A stretch of DNA of 55,392 nt from an uncultured bacterium (GCA_947574055.1 CANPIC010000016.1:1-55392); one strand, 5' to 3'; counted from the stretch's first letter, positions 17,156 to 27,169 are shown. The notes: generated by a model not told the origin, from the letters alone. Numbers and translations are program-made.

Positions 17156-17743
17156 ATGTCAATCAGTTTACAAAAAGGACAAAAGGTCAGCCTGACCAAG
17201 GAAGCGGCAGGGCTTTCCAGAGTGGTCGTGGGCCTTGGCTGGGATGAAGTAAAGCAGAAAAAGGGACTCTTTGCGCCCAAGCCGCAGCCCATCGACTGTG
17301 ATGCGTCGGCAATTCTGCTGGTGAACGGCAAATTGGTGGATAACAGGGATGTTGTTTATTACGGAAACCTGAATCATATGACAGGTACGGTGATGCATAT
17401 GGGCGATAATCTGACCGGTGCAGGAGAAGGGGATGACGAGCAGATCGTCGTAGACCTCTCACGTGTGCCCAATCAGTATGACAGAATCGTTATTGTCGTT
17501 ACTATTTATCAGGCGCTGCAGCGCAAACAGCATTTTGGTCTGATCGAGAACGCTTTTATCCGTCTGGTCAATGCGGCTAACAATACGGAGATGTGCAAGT
17601 ATAATCTGAGTGAAAACTACTCCGGCATGACGGCTATGATCTTTGGTGAAATCTATCGCCATGGCGGCGAATGGAAGTTCAATGCCATCGGGCAGGGGAC
17701 AAATGACCCCGGCCTGGGAGAACTGACGAGAAGATATATTTAA
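17156..17743 (+). CDS. TerD family protein, divergent third paralogue
   Basis: A 195-aa TerD-family protein. The second acidic motif is conserved ([20 protein letters not shown]), but the first is altered. DFDLDAAAF of its neighbours is replaced by PIDCDASAI after an insert (KQKKGLFAPKPQ), so one calcium ligand set may be changed. The ending ELTRRYI is shorter than in the others. This form resembles the TerD/TerE-like subfamily found third in many ter operons. It probably partners the two canonical copies. Strong GGAGG upstream. Confidence 0.9.
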   Translation: MSISLQKGQKVSLTKEAAGLSRVVVGLGWDEVKQKKGLFAPKPQPIDCDASAILLVNGKLVDNRDVVYYGNLNHMTGTVMHMGDNLTGAGEGDDEQIVVDLSRVPNQYDRIVIVVTIYQALQRKQHFGLIENAFIRLVNAANNTEMCKYNLSENYSGMTAMIFGEIYRHGGEWKFNAIGQGTNDPGLGELTRRYI

Positions 17744-17790
17744 AAAACAGACTGACACTTTTACTGGAAAGAGTGTGTGGAGGAGTGCAT

Positions 17791-20445
17791 ATGAAATTAA
17801 GTGGACTGAGTGAGCAGGAGGTACTTGCCTCCCGGGAAAAATATGGTTCCAATGCCATACCGGAATCGGAACCAACGACTTTTCTGGAGGCGTTCAAAGA
17901 GACATTCGGTGATCCTATGATCAAGATCCTGCTTGTGATCGCAGCGATTATGATAGGTATGTTTTTTGTAGGGTATGCGGAGATCTACGAGCCGGTGGGA
18001 ACCATTGTGGCAGTGCTGATTGTGGCTTTTGTTTCGGCAAAAACCAGTGTGGCCAGCGATACCAAGTACCGGCAGTTAAAGGACAGTACGAAGAAAGATA
18101 CCTGCAAGGCATACAGAAACGGTCAGATCACGGTGATCGAAGTGGATGATGTGGTGGTAGGTGACCGAATCCTGCTCCAGTCCGGTGACAAAATCCCGGC
18201 GGACGGTATTTTGGTGGACGGTGATCTGCGGGTGGATAATTCCGCCCTCAACGGTGAGGCGGAAGAATGTAAGAAATTTGCCGCGCAGGGGCAGGTGGAA
18301 CTGCCGGACAATATCACCGGCGATACCTTTGTGGACAGACATTCCCTTTTCAGGGGCGCGGTGATCTTTGACGGAGAGGGCGTGCTGGATGTCCGTAAGG
18401 TGGGTCTTGCCACGATGATGGGTAAGATGGCCGAAGAGATGCAGGAAGAGGAACCGGACTCGCCCCTGAAAGTGAAACTGTCCAGGCTGGCGGGTCAGAT
18501 ATCCACCTTTGGCTATGTCGGGGCCGTGGTCATTGCCATCCTCTACCTTGTCTTTTTTATCATGCGTGCCGGCGGAGTGGACGGCTATCTGGCGCTGGGA
18601 TGGAGCCAGATTATCAAGGATGTGGTGGAAGCGGTTTCTCTGGCGATTGTGATTATCGTATGCGCTGTGCCGGAAGGTCTGCCGCTGATGATTTCGCTGG
18701 TGCTGATGCAAAATACCAGTAAAATGCTGGATCACAATGTGCTGGTGCGTAAGGCGGAAGGCATTGAGACAGCCGGTTCTCTGAATATTCTCTTCAGCGA
18801 CAAAACAGGGACCATCACCAAGGGGATGCTGGAAGTCGTGGAGTTTTTTACAGCCGGCGCCGAGACAATCCAGCTGCCGGAACTGAAAAACCATGCTCAT
18901 ATTAAGGAACTGCTGGATCTGGCAATCGGTAAAAATACAGCCTCTCTCTTTGACAACAGTCACAGGGTGATCGGTGGCAATGCCACCGATCAGGCGCTGA
19001 TGAAATTTCTGGGGGAAGAAGCATATCTGGCACTGGCGGCGGACAGTGAGCGGACGGTCAGTGCCTCCCAGGGATTTAATTCTGCCAATAAATTCAGCCA
19101 GGCCAGAATTGACAGCATGGGAATGACTTTTTATAAAGGGGCACCGGAGCGACTGCTTGCAAAAGCGACAAAAGCGCTGGACCAGGAAGGCAATGAAGTC
19201 AGCCTGAATCTTGATGTACTCAATGGCAAGATCAATGAACTGGCATCCAGAGCGATGCGCGTCCTGGCTTTTGGCTATTCCCGGAAAGGACTGACAGCCG
19301 ATCAGATCAACGACGATGTGGTGCTGATCGGCCTGGCGGCGATTCGGGATGATGTGCGTCCGGAGGCAAGAGACGCCATTCGCGAAGTACAGGATGCGGG
19401 GATTCAGGTCGTGATGATTACCGGCGACCGTCTGGAAACGGCTGTTTCGATTGCCAAAGATGCAGGGCTGATCCGGGATGATGCGGACAGAGCACTGACT
19501 TCTGCTGACTTAAATGCCATGAGCGACGAAGAAGTGAAACAGATCATTCCCAGTATCCGGGTGATCGCGAGAGCACTGCCCACGGATAAATCCCGTATGG
19601 TCAGACTGTGCCAGGAAATGAATCTGGTGGTGGGTATGACTGGGGATGGTGTGAATGACTCTCCGGCACTGAAGCGGGCTGATGTGGGATTTGCCATGGG
19701 CAGCGGTACCGAGGCTGCCAAAGAAGCGGGCAAGATCGTCATCCTGGATGATAACTTCAAATCCATTAAAGATGCCATCTGGTATGGCAGAACCATTTAT
19801 CATAATATTCTGAAATTCTGCAAATTTCAGCTTGTCATCAATGTGGCAGCCGTGGTGGTCAGTGCGATAGCGCCGTTCTTTGGCGTGGAAGAGCCGCTGA
19901 AAGTGACCCATCTTCTGTTTGTCAATCTGGTGATGGATGGTCTGGGTGCCATTATGCTTGGCAATGAGCCGGCGCTGGCTGAGTATATGAGGGAGAAGCC
20001 CAGAAGGAGGGATGAGAGTATTGTCAGCAAAAAGATGATGGCTCAGATCCTGACGATGGGTATCTGGCTGACGGTGATCAGCTTCGTATATCTGAAACAT
20101 CCCTTTTTCAAAAGTCTGTTTGCGAACGAAGCGCAGCATATGACAGGTTATTTTGTACTGTTTATTGTCAGTGCGTTGTTTAACGGTTTTAATGTGAGGG
20201 ATGACAGATTTGGTATCCTGAAAGGACTGGATGAAAATACAGGCTTTTTGAAGGTACTGCTGACGATTGTACTGGTGCAGGCGGCTATTGTCAACGCACC
20301 GCTGATTCCGCTTTCCGTCTTTACATGGATCGGGAATATGTTCAGTTGTGTGCCATTTGGCATCGCAGGCTGGGCGGTGGTGTTCATCCTCGGTTTTACT
20401 ATGATTCCGGTAGATATGGTCCGCAAGTGTGTGGCAGGCAGATAA
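17791..20445 (+). CDS. Calcium-translocating P-type ATPase (P2-type)
   Basis: An 884-aa P-type ATPase from the ATG at 17791 (GGAGGAG 6 nt upstream). Phosphorylation site D337 in SDKTGTITKG, actuator motif near NSALNGEAEE, ion-site PEGLP in CAVPEGLPLMIS, hinge TGDGVNDSPALKRADVGFA. Its sequence is closest to eukaryotic-like PMCA/SERCA Ca2+ pumps rather than heavy-metal pumps. It would export Ca2+ from the cytosol. As the last gene of an operon with three Ca2+-binding TerD proteins, it links this stress system to calcium handling. A terminator follows. Confidence 0.9.
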   Translation: MKLSGLSEQEVLASREKYGSNAIPESEPTTFLEAFKETFGDPMIKILLVIAAIMIGMFFVGYAEIYEPVGTIVAVLIVAFVSAKTSVASDTKYRQLKDSTKKDTCKAYRNGQITVIEVDDVVVGDRILLQSGDKIPADGILVDGDLRVDNSALNGEAEECKKFAAQGQVELPDNITGDTFVDRHSLFRGAVIFDGEGVLDVRKVGLATMMGKMAEEMQEEEPDSPLKVKLSRLAGQISTFGYVGAVVIAILYLVFFIMRAGGVDGYLALGWSQIIKDVVEAVSLAIVIIVCAVPEGLPLMISLVLMQNTSKMLDHNVLVRKAEGIETAGSLNILFSDKTGTITKGMLEVVEFFTAGAETIQLPELKNHAHIKELLDLAIGKNTASLFDNSHRVIGGNATDQALMKFLGEEAYLALAADSERTVSASQGFNSANKFSQARIDSMGMTFYKGAPERLLAKATKALDQEGNEVSLNLDVLNGKINELASRAMRVLAFGYSRKGLTADQINDDVVLIGLAAIRDDVRPEARDAIREVQDAGIQVVMITGDRLETAVSIAKDAGLIRDDADRALTSADLNAMSDEEVKQIIPSIRVIARALPTDKSRMVRLCQEMNLVVGMTGDGVNDSPALKRADVGFAMGSGTEAAKEAGKIVILDDNFKSIKDAIWYGRTIYHNILKFCKFQLVINVAAVVVSAIAPFFGVEEPLKVTHLLFVNLVMDGLGAIMLGNEPALAEYMREKPRRRDESIVSKKMMAQILTMGIWLTVISFVYLKHPFFKSLFANEAQHMTGYFVLFIVSALFNGFNVRDDRFGILKGLDENTGFLKVLLTIVLVQAAIVNAPLIPLSVFTWIGNMFSCVPFGIAGWAVVFILGFTMIPVDMVRKCVAGR

Positions 20446-20520
20446 AGGCAGAGAGTTGTGACGGCAAAAGACAAAGAGGCGGCGCAGCAAATGCGCATAC
20501 CTGTCTGAAGCGCCGCAGGG

Positions 20521-20570
20521 ACAGAAGAAAAACGCTGTGCGCAGAATGAGGCATGGCGTTTTTTTCTGTC
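20521..20570 (+). terminator. Terminator of Ter operon
   Basis: ACAGAAGAAAAACGC (20521-20535) pairs with GCGTTTTTTTCTGT (20556-20569), almost unbroken, with an inner GC part and a run of seven T. It can act in both directions. Confidence 0.7.
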
Positions 20571-20649
20571 TGCGGGAGTCGCCAGATGTGCATGCAGAGA
20601 TGCCCACCTGGCTTGTTGCTCGCGGAAAATAGAAAGGAGACATGAGAGA

Positions 20650-23600
20650 ATGGGGGTTTCGTATACGCAGCAGCAGCAGCAGGTCATCGACAGCAGAGGG
20701 TGTAACCTGCTTGTTTCTGCCGCTGCCGGCAGTGGGAAGACCGCGGTGTTGGTGGAACGGATTGTGAAGATGGTCAGTGAAGGCGCACAGCCGGTAGATA
20801 TTGACCGTCTTTTGATCGTCACCTTTACCAATGCGGCGGCGGCCCAGATGCGGGAGCGGATCAGTGACGCGCTCGGCCGGCGGCTGGAAGAAGAGCCGGA
20901 TAATGAACACCTGCAGCGGCAGCTTACCTTACTGCACAACGCCAAGATTACCACCATAGACAGTTTCTGTCTGTTTGTGATACGCAATAACTTCAATGAT
21001 ATCGGTCTGGATCCCGGGTTTCGCGTGGCAGACGAAGGGGAACTGAAACTACTGCGGGGAGATGTGATGGCTGCCTTGACAGAGGCATATTTTGCGCAGG
21101 GGGATGAAGTTTTTCTGCGTTGTGTGGAAACATTCAGTCCCAAAGGCGATGAAAAAGCGCTGACAGAACATATGCAGCGGCTGTATGATTTTTCCCGCAG
21201 TCATCCTTTTCCGGAGCGGTGGCTGCGGGAGGCGGCGCTGAATTATGTACCGCAAGCGGAGGGCAGCGGAGAGGACAGTGACTGGCAGTCTTTTGTCGTC
21301 GCGGATCTGAAGAAGCTGCTGACTGCCTGTATACAGCATCTGGAAGAAGCGCTGTCGGTCTGCGGGGAAGCGGATGGCCCCTATATGTATATACCGGTTC
21401 TGGAAGCAGAGCGGGATATGCTGGGGGCCTGTATGGGAGCAGACTGCTTTGCCGCATATGAGCAATGTTTTGCCGGGATATCTTTTGGCCGGCTGCCTTC
21501 CAAAAAGGATGCCAATGTCTCGCCGGAAAAGCGGGAACTGGTAAAAGGGATGCGTGTGCGGGTGAAAGAGGCACTGGACAAGGCGGGAAGCCGATATTTT
21601 TTCCTGTCTCTGGAAGAGGCAATGTCTGATATGCGGGAGAGCGGGATCATAATGAGCAAACTCGTGGAACTGACGCTGGAGTTCGGGGAGCGGCTTACAC
21701 AGGAAAAGCAGAAAAAGAATGTGGTGGATTTTGGCGATATTGAGCATTATGCGCTGCAGATCATGCTTGAAGAGACAACAGATGGATACAGGCCGACAAA
21801 GACGGCTAAAGAGTACCGAAACTTTTTTCATGAAATTATGATTGACGAGTACCAGGACAGTAATCTGGTGCAGGAACTTTTGCTGCAGAGCATTTCCGGT
21901 GAGGACGAAGGAAGATATAACCGCTTTATGGTAGGAGATGTAAAACAGAGTATTTATAAATTCCGACTGGCGAGGCCGGAAATCTTTATGGAAAAGATGC
22001 AGCGTTATACTGTGGACGGCAGGGAGCGCAAGATCAGCCTGCATCAGAATTTCCGCAGCCGCCGGGAAGTGACTGATGTGGTCAATCATATATTCTCCAG
22101 AGTCATGGGACGCGACCTGGGTGGGATTCCGTATGATGAAGAAGCGGCCCTCTATCCGGGGGCATGTTATCCCGCATATGACAGGGCGGAGGCGGAGCTG
22201 CTCCTTCTGGCCAGGGATGAAGAGGATCAGGCATCTAAAGCAGAGCAGGAGGCGGTGCTGATTGCAGAACGTATCCGCCGTCTGAAAGGAAGTCACCAGG
22301 TGCTGGATGAAGAAAATGGCGGCATGCGTCCTGTCCGTTATGGAGATATCGCTATCTTGCTGCGCAGCAGTACGGGGTTTGATGAGGCCTTGCCCGAAGT
22401 GCTCAAACGCTATGGGATTCCTGCCCATACGGCTTCCTCCACCGGTTATTTTTCTTCGCAGGAGATCAGAACCATGCTTCATTTTCTGCGTATTCTGGAT
22501 AATCCCCTGCAGGATATTCCCTTGTTTGGTGTTATGTGTTCTCTGATCGGCGGGTTTACGGACAGTGATATCGCCTGGCTGAAGGCAGGCAGAGAAGCAG
22601 TGTCTTTGTATGAAGCGCTGCAGGAAGTAGCGGCCCTGTGCCGGGAACCGGCGATGAAGGAAGAACAGACAGAGGCAGCGGAGCAGGCTGCTATGCCACA
22701 AGGGCTTGCCCGCAAAGCAGAGCAGATGTTGGAACTGATTGCCAGATACCGGGCAAAGACCGTGTATGAACCGGTGAAACAGCTTCTGCGGGAGATTCTG
22801 GCGGAGACAGGATATATGCAGTATATGACCGCTTTTCCTGAAGGGGATACCCGCAGGGCCAATCTGGAAATGCTCCTTCTGCGGGCGGCTGCATTTGAAC
22901 AGACGGGCAGTCATGGGCTGTTTGCCTTTATCCGTTATATGGAGCAGCTGGAAAAGTACGAAGTGGACTATGGAGAGGCCGGGACGGTAGACGAACATGC
23001 AGACGTGGTGCGGATCATGAGCATACATAAGAGCAAAGGGCTGGAATTTCCCGTCTGCATCGTTGGTGGTCTGGCAAAGCGGTTCCATATACAGGATCAG
23101 GCAAAAAGCCTGCTGATGGATGTGGATCTGGGACTGGGCGGCGAGTATGTGAATCTGGAAAAACGTTATCGCCGTACGACACTGCGGCGCAATGTCCTGG
23201 CCAGAAAACTGCACCTGGATAATCTGGGAGAAGAATTGCGTATCCTCTATGTGGCCATGACCCGTGCCAGGGAGAAGCTGATCCTGACCGGATGCATCGC
23301 GGAGCCGGAGAAGAGGCTGTCAGCTTTGGGAATGACCCCCGGGGAAAATGGCTGGGAAGCGGCTGAAGGCGGTATTTCTTATCTGACGCTGTCCACAGCA
23401 GGGAGTCTGCTGGATTTCCTGCTTCCGGCCTGGAACGGTGTGCGTGTGATACGACCGGAAGAGATCAAGGCAGATGGCATTGGCGCGATGGTGGAGGATA
23501 CCTGGCGACAGCAGCGCCTTTTGGAATATGAGAAGGAAGACTATCGCCCTGACTGGCAGGCGATGTTTGGCGAACGCTTTGCCTATCACTATCCCCTGCA

Positions 23601-24276
23601 GCCTGGCCTTTATACGAAAACAACCGTGTCAGAACTGAAACAGGCAAAAATGACGGAGGCGTCGGAAGGGGCAAACCATCTGTTTTCCGCCGGGGAAGAA
23701 GCCTATATTCCTCGGTTTTGCCGTGAGGAGGAGAAACTGTCCGGTGCAGCCAGGGGCAGCGCTTTCCACAGGGTGATGGAACTGTTTGACTTTTCTGTCC
23801 TTTCTGCTGACAGTACGAGAGCAGACTTGACCGAGCTGGTTGCCTGCAGTCTGCGGGAGTTTGCGGCGGCAGGGACCATGACCGAGACGGAGACGGCTTG
23901 TGTGGACGGCAGGAAAATAGTAGATTTTCTGCTGACGGAACCGGCGGCCAGGATGGCATCGGCAGCCAGAGCAGGCCTTTTGAGAAAAGAACAGCCTTTT
24001 ATGCTGGGACTGGCAGCGGATCGGGTACACCCGGAATTTCCATCCGAAGAAACCGTGCTCATACAGGGGATCATAGATGTCTACTGGGAAGAGGACGGAG
24101 AACTGGTGGTGCTGGATTACAAAACGGACAGAGTGAAACAGGGACAGGAACTGGTAACGCGTTATCAGTTGCAGCTTGCTTATTATGCGGAAGCCCTTAT
24201 GCGAATTACCGGTAAGCCGGTCAGGGAAAAGCTGATCTATTCGTTTCATCTGGATGAGATCCTGCAGTGTCCGTGA
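20650..24276 (+). CDS. addA: ATP-dependent helicase/nuclease subunit A
   Basis: A 1208-aa UvrD-like helicase with a C-terminal nuclease domain. It has Walker A AAAGSGKTAVLVERI (residue 20 onward), TFTNAAAAQMRERI, DEYQDSNLVQELLL (motif II), QNFRSRREV (motif IV), MSIHKSKGLEFPV and LYVAMTRAREKLIL. The nuclease motif is GIIDVYWEEDGELVVLDYKTD at about 1137. AddA works with AddB to process double-strand breaks for RecA. Unusually, addB is not directly upstream here; the Ter operon and its terminator are. addB must be elsewhere or absent. Confidence 0.95.
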   Translation: MGVSYTQQQQQVIDSRGCNLLVSAAAGSGKTAVLVERIVKMVSEGAQPVDIDRLLIVTFTNAAAAQMRERISDALGRRLEEEPDNEHLQRQLTLLHNAKITTIDSFCLFVIRNNFNDIGLDPGFRVADEGELKLLRGDVMAALTEAYFAQGDEVFLRCVETFSPKGDEKALTEHMQRLYDFSRSHPFPERWLREAALNYVPQAEGSGEDSDWQSFVVADLKKLLTACIQHLEEALSVCGEADGPYMYIPVLEAERDMLGACMGADCFAAYEQCFAGISFGRLPSKKDANVSPEKRELVKGMRVRVKEALDKAGSRYFFLSLEEAMSDMRESGIIMSKLVELTLEFGERLTQEKQKKNVVDFGDIEHYALQIMLEETTDGYRPTKTAKEYRNFFHEIMIDEYQDSNLVQELLLQSISGEDEGRYNRFMVGDVKQSIYKFRLARPEIFMEKMQRYTVDGRERKISLHQNFRSRREVTDVVNHIFSRVMGRDLGGIPYDEEAALYPGACYPAYDRAEAELLLLARDEEDQASKAEQEAVLIAERIRRLKGSHQVLDEENGGMRPVRYGDIAILLRSSTGFDEALPEVLKRYGIPAHTASSTGYFSSQEIRTMLHFLRILDNPLQDIPLFGVMCSLIGGFTDSDIAWLKAGREAVSLYEALQEVAALCREPAMKEEQTEAAEQAAMPQGLARKAEQMLELIARYRAKTVYEPVKQLLREILAETGYMQYMTAFPEGDTRRANLEMLLLRAAAFEQTGSHGLFAFIRYMEQLEKYEVDYGEAGTVDEHADVVRIMSIHKSKGLEFPVCIVGGLAKRFHIQDQAKSLLMDVDLGLGGEYVNLEKRYRRTTLRRNVLARKLHLDNLGEELRILYVAMTRAREKLILTGCIAEPEKRLSALGMTPGENGWEAAEGGISYLTLSTAGSLLDFLLPAWNGVRVIRPEEIKADGIGAMVEDTWRQQRLLEYEKEDYRPDWQAMFGERFAYHYPLQPGLYTKTTVSELKQAKMTEASEGANHLFSAGEEAYIPRFCREEEKLSGAARGSAFHRVMELFDFSVLSADSTRADLTELVACSLREFAAAGTMTETETACVDGRKIVDFLLTEPAARMASAARAGLLRKEQPFMLGLAADRVHPEFPSEETVLIQGIIDVYWEEDGELVVLDYKTDRVKQGQELVTRYQLQLAYYAEALMRITGKPVREKLIYSFHLDEILQCP

Positions 24277-24477
24277 GCGGGAAATCGCAAAACGGCGGTC
24301 AAAAGCAGCTTACAAACCGCAACATGCTCTAATCATCATAGAAAAAAATGACGATATATACCACAGCAGAATTGTGTAAGCAATGATGGAAAACGATACA
24401 GATCTATTTCGCCATTGACTTGTTTGGGGCGCAGTTTTGCCGGCAGCGGAGTAACGTCAGTCAGAGAGGAGAGGCAG

Positions 24478-25326
24478 ATGAAAATAGGAGAAAAAAACGG
24501 AGTTTTTTCGATTTCCTTTGGTGCTATGGAAGGCAAGGAGAGGCAGAAACACGCCGGTGGCAGAAGACTTTCGGTTTTTGCCGGGGATATGAAGAAGGGG
24601 GAACAGGAATCCGCCATTGACCGGAAACGAAAGGAAGTCAGAGATCGGGCGGTGAAGGTACTGCTGGATAAATTCGAGGGCGACCAGAAATATGAACAGA
24701 ATCTGGACGAGAGTCGCGGCAGGATTGCGGAATCGCAGGCTGTATTTAAAGAAGCCAAGGAAAATGCGGAGCAGGCGCAGGAAAAACTGCAGACACTTTC
24801 CAGAGAGGACGATCCGCAGCTGTATGATGGTTATGAGCAGTATATCAAAGAACAGCAGAGTGTGATGCAGGAGGCGGAAGGCTCCATTATCAGTGAAAAC
24901 GCATATATCCGCGGTGCCAAACAGTCGAAACTGGGCGAGAGATACAGCATGGCCAATGCTGCCGTGGAAGAGAAAAAGATAGTAAGAGATGGCCATAAAG
25001 AGGTCATGGGTGTGGCCGTAGAGGAGTCCATGAGTTACATCGAGGATATGTATCAGGAAAATATCGAAAAAGCGCAGGAGGAGAAAGAGAAAAAGGAAGA
25101 ACAGGAAGAGAAGCTGGAAGAGATCAGAGACAAAAAGAAAGAACTGGAACAGCAGATCGACGCTGCGAAGACGGAAGCGGCCAGACAGCAGGAGGATACC
25201 GCCAAAGAGGTGAATGAGACCGTGACAGAAACGGTCGACATAGACAGGGAACTTCGTAAAGTACAAAAAGAAGGAGAACTGATTGACGAAGAACTGAAAG
25301 GACTGCTGGTAGATGCAAAACTCTGA
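24478..25326 (+). CDS. Hypothetical coiled-coil protein
   Basis: A 282-aa soluble protein from the ATG at 24478 (AGAGGAGAGG upstream). I do not recognise a family. The N-terminus (MKIGEKNGVFSISFGAMEGK) is followed by nearly continuous charged helix: about residues 45-110 and 180-275 are Glu/Lys/Gln-rich heptads (KEEQEEKLEEIRDKKKEL). No signal peptide or membrane segment. Its style resembles small lineage-specific Lachnospiraceae proteins such as the one at 52739. A weak GGAAC/GTTCC hairpin with T-rich tail follows at about 25360-25400. Confidence 0.65.
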   Translation: MKIGEKNGVFSISFGAMEGKERQKHAGGRRLSVFAGDMKKGEQESAIDRKRKEVRDRAVKVLLDKFEGDQKYEQNLDESRGRIAESQAVFKEAKENAEQAQEKLQTLSREDDPQLYDGYEQYIKEQQSVMQEAEGSIISENAYIRGAKQSKLGERYSMANAAVEEKKIVRDGHKEVMGVAVEESMSYIEDMYQENIEKAQEEKEKKEEQEEKLEEIRDKKKELEQQIDAAKTEAARQQEDTAKEVNETVTETVDIDRELRKVQKEGELIDEELKGLLVDAKL

Positions 25327-25480
25327 CGGCCTGCATTAAAAGAAAACAGAGAAAGAGACAGGGACTGTGTGGAACGAGAAACCGGTTCCTGTTTTATTTT
25401 GTCAGTCAGGGCATGGGGGATCTTTTGCTGTCAGGCGGATGGCGGGCACTGGCAGCTGCCGGGTCTGTTGCCGGCCGGAA

Positions 25481-25526
25481 AAATAAAAAAAGCAGCAAGC
25501 CTTTTGTCTAAGACTCCCTGCTTTTT
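25481..25526 (-). terminator. Terminator of tRNA-Arg
   Basis: On the minus strand, AAAAAGCAG (25526-25518) pairs with CTGCTTTTT (25495-25487), followed by a T-rich tail. Confidence 0.75.
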
Positions 25527-25532
25527 GTTTAC

Positions 25533-25606
25533 CGTGCGCTAGAGGATTCGAACCCCCGACCTTTTGGTCCGTAGCCAAACGCTCTATCCAGCTGAGCTAA
25601 GCGCAC
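25533..25606 (-). tRNA. tRNA-Arg (anticodon ACG)
   Basis: A cloverleaf on the minus strand. The acceptor is GTGCGCT paired with AGCGCAC plus discriminator G, the D arm starts TAGCTCAGCTGG, and the anticodon loop CTACGGA gives ACG. The T arm has GGTTCGAATCC. No encoded CCA: the bases after the discriminator are GT. Reads CGU/CGC/CGA codons after A34-to-inosine editing. Confidence 0.95.
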
Positions 25607-25640
25607 ATTTGTCATTGCACTCATCAATGACAACGATATT

Positions 25641-25669
25641 ATTCTATAAGATTTTTCCATATTTGTCAA
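25641..25669 (-). promoter_or_regulatory. Promoter of tRNA-Arg
   Basis: Minus strand TTGACA (25669-25664), 17-nt spacer, TAGAAT (25646-25641), about 35 bp before the tRNA. Confidence 0.7.
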
Positions 25670-25714
25670 TAGCTATATTATATTTTCCGTAAATGTTTCC
25701 ATGAAAAGAGAGGT

Positions 25715-27169
25715 TTAAAAAGCAATCCATTCCCCGTTCCACAGATTGGTGCCGCCCAGGTAGTGTGGTATGACTACATTTGCCAGCGTGAGGGCGAGGG
25801 CACCGGTCAGGAAGAGCATCAGGCCGCCACAAATCACGGGCCGATACCATTTGTACAGGCCGCCAAGCGGAATATAGTGTTCCAGCAGGGCGGTGAATTT
25901 GTGAAAGCCCAGGGTTATATAATACATAAAAGGAAGCAACATGGGCATGATATAACGTCCCTGGGGTTGATAATCACTGGTGTAAGAATAGTAAATGCAA
26001 AGACCCATGGGAATCAGGACGGAAAGCAGCATGGAAATATGGAATACAACGGCGGGAAGCCCCCATCTGACTGCGCCGGAAGAAGCCCTTCTGCCGGAAG
26101 AGACGGACAGAGGACCATATGTGCCTGCCATCCGGCCCGGTATCAGAGTAAACAGCCATCCGAACCGGAATATGCGATAATACCAGATATACAAAAACGG
26201 CAGGGTGGGCAGAGTCATCGGGCCGAAACGGGCCACAAAACTATTCCACAGAAAATAAAAGAAATCCATGGAAAAGAGCATTTCTTTCAGAGAGACACCA
26301 CTGTCGGCGAGGGTGGTCTTTGTGGCAGGACTGTACTTGGGCAGGGCCGTGCGGATGGCATTTGCCTTTCTGGCTGCCAGTCCCAGAAAATCGCCGTCAT
26401 GAATCTGATAGTTGCGCAGAAACCACCAGCCGGCCCCGGCAATTACGATCACGGAGATCAACATGCCTTTGAGCAGGAATGGCTTCAGACTGAATCCCAG
26501 TTTTTGCTTCCTGGTTCTTTTCAGATGGGAGAGTGCAAAGAGCAGGATGGCAGTGACGATCAGTCCATATGCATTATAATAGGAAAGTGTACAGCAGACA
26601 ATGCCTGCGCCAAGTGTGATACAGTCCTTTCGCTGCCAGCCGGATTTGAGACCGGACAGGCAGGCATAGAGGATGATAGCGCCTGCCATGGATGCCATCG
26701 AGTCGGTGTTCACATAGGAATGGAGGAACAGATTCTGGGGCAGGAACATAACAAGCAGACAGAAAAGCCAGCTGCTCAGCCGGTTGTCAAATAGAAGGAT
26801 TGATAATTTCCGCACATAAACTGCCATGATCACGCCAAAGAAAACATTTACCATGCGTGCACAGAGAAGAAGTGCCAGATTGTGTGTGGTAATCAGTGCC
26901 AGAAAGCGCATCAGGATACCCTGGATGATATAGGGCAGAATCGGCTGAAATGCATAAGAGCCCCCATAGCCGCCAATGGCAACTTCAAATTCTTCTCCTG
27001 TGGGCAGTTTACCATAATGACAGATAAACTGCGCCACTTTATAGCGGTTTACCTCGTCCGGCGGATCACCGAATGGCTGCAGCAGGGCGAAGGTAAGAAT
27101 GGAGAGAAAAACTGCGGCATAAAACAGCATATTGAGATTGAGGCGATGTCTGGATTTATGCATGATCAT
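25715..27169 (-). CDS. Polytopic membrane protein, GT39/DUF2142-like glycosyltransferase
   Basis: A 484-aa membrane protein with about 11-12 helices. Just after the first helix it has LLQPFGDPPDEVNRY, the acidic loop motif that in GT-C fold glycosyltransferases (PMT/ArnT, DUF2142) supplies the catalytic Asp. The end (YQPQGRYIMPMLLPF) is also typical of DUF2142. It probably transfers a sugar from a lipid carrier outside the membrane; donor and acceptor unknown. Start ATG at 27169 with ACAGGAAG upstream. It follows the CarD gene by 63 bp on the same strand. Confidence 0.75.
   Translation of the reverse strand: MIMHKSRHRLNLNMLFYAAVFLSILTFALLQPFGDPPDEVNRYKVAQFICHYGKLPTGEEFEVAIGGYGGSYAFQPILPYIIQGILMRFLALITTHNLALLLCARMVNVFFGVIMAVYVRKLSILLFDNRLSSWLFCLLVMFLPQNLFLHSYVNTDSMASMAGAIILYACLSGLKSGWQRKDCITLGAGIVCCTLSYYNAYGLIVTAILLFALSHLKRTRKQKLGFSLKPFLLKGMLISVIVIAGAGWWFLRNYQIHDGDFLGLAARKANAIRTALPKYSPATKTTLADSGVSLKEMLFSMDFFYFLWNSFVARFGPMTLPTLPFLYIWYYRIFRFGWLFTLIPGRMAGTYGPLSVSSGRRASSGAVRWGLPAVVFHISMLLSVLIPMGLCIYYSYTSDYQPQGRYIMPMLLPFMYYITLGFHKFTALLEHYIPLGGLYKWYRPVICGGLMLFLTGALALTLANVVIPHYLGGTNLWNGEWIAF

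Noticed and set aside
15867..17743. Three terD genes as an assembly artefact
   Set aside because: The copies differ throughout and have different upstream regions, so they are real paralogues.
21049..23214. 721-codon minus-strand open frame inside addA
   Set aside because: Complete overlap with addA, whose helicase motifs run through the whole region; antisense composition and no ribosome binding site.
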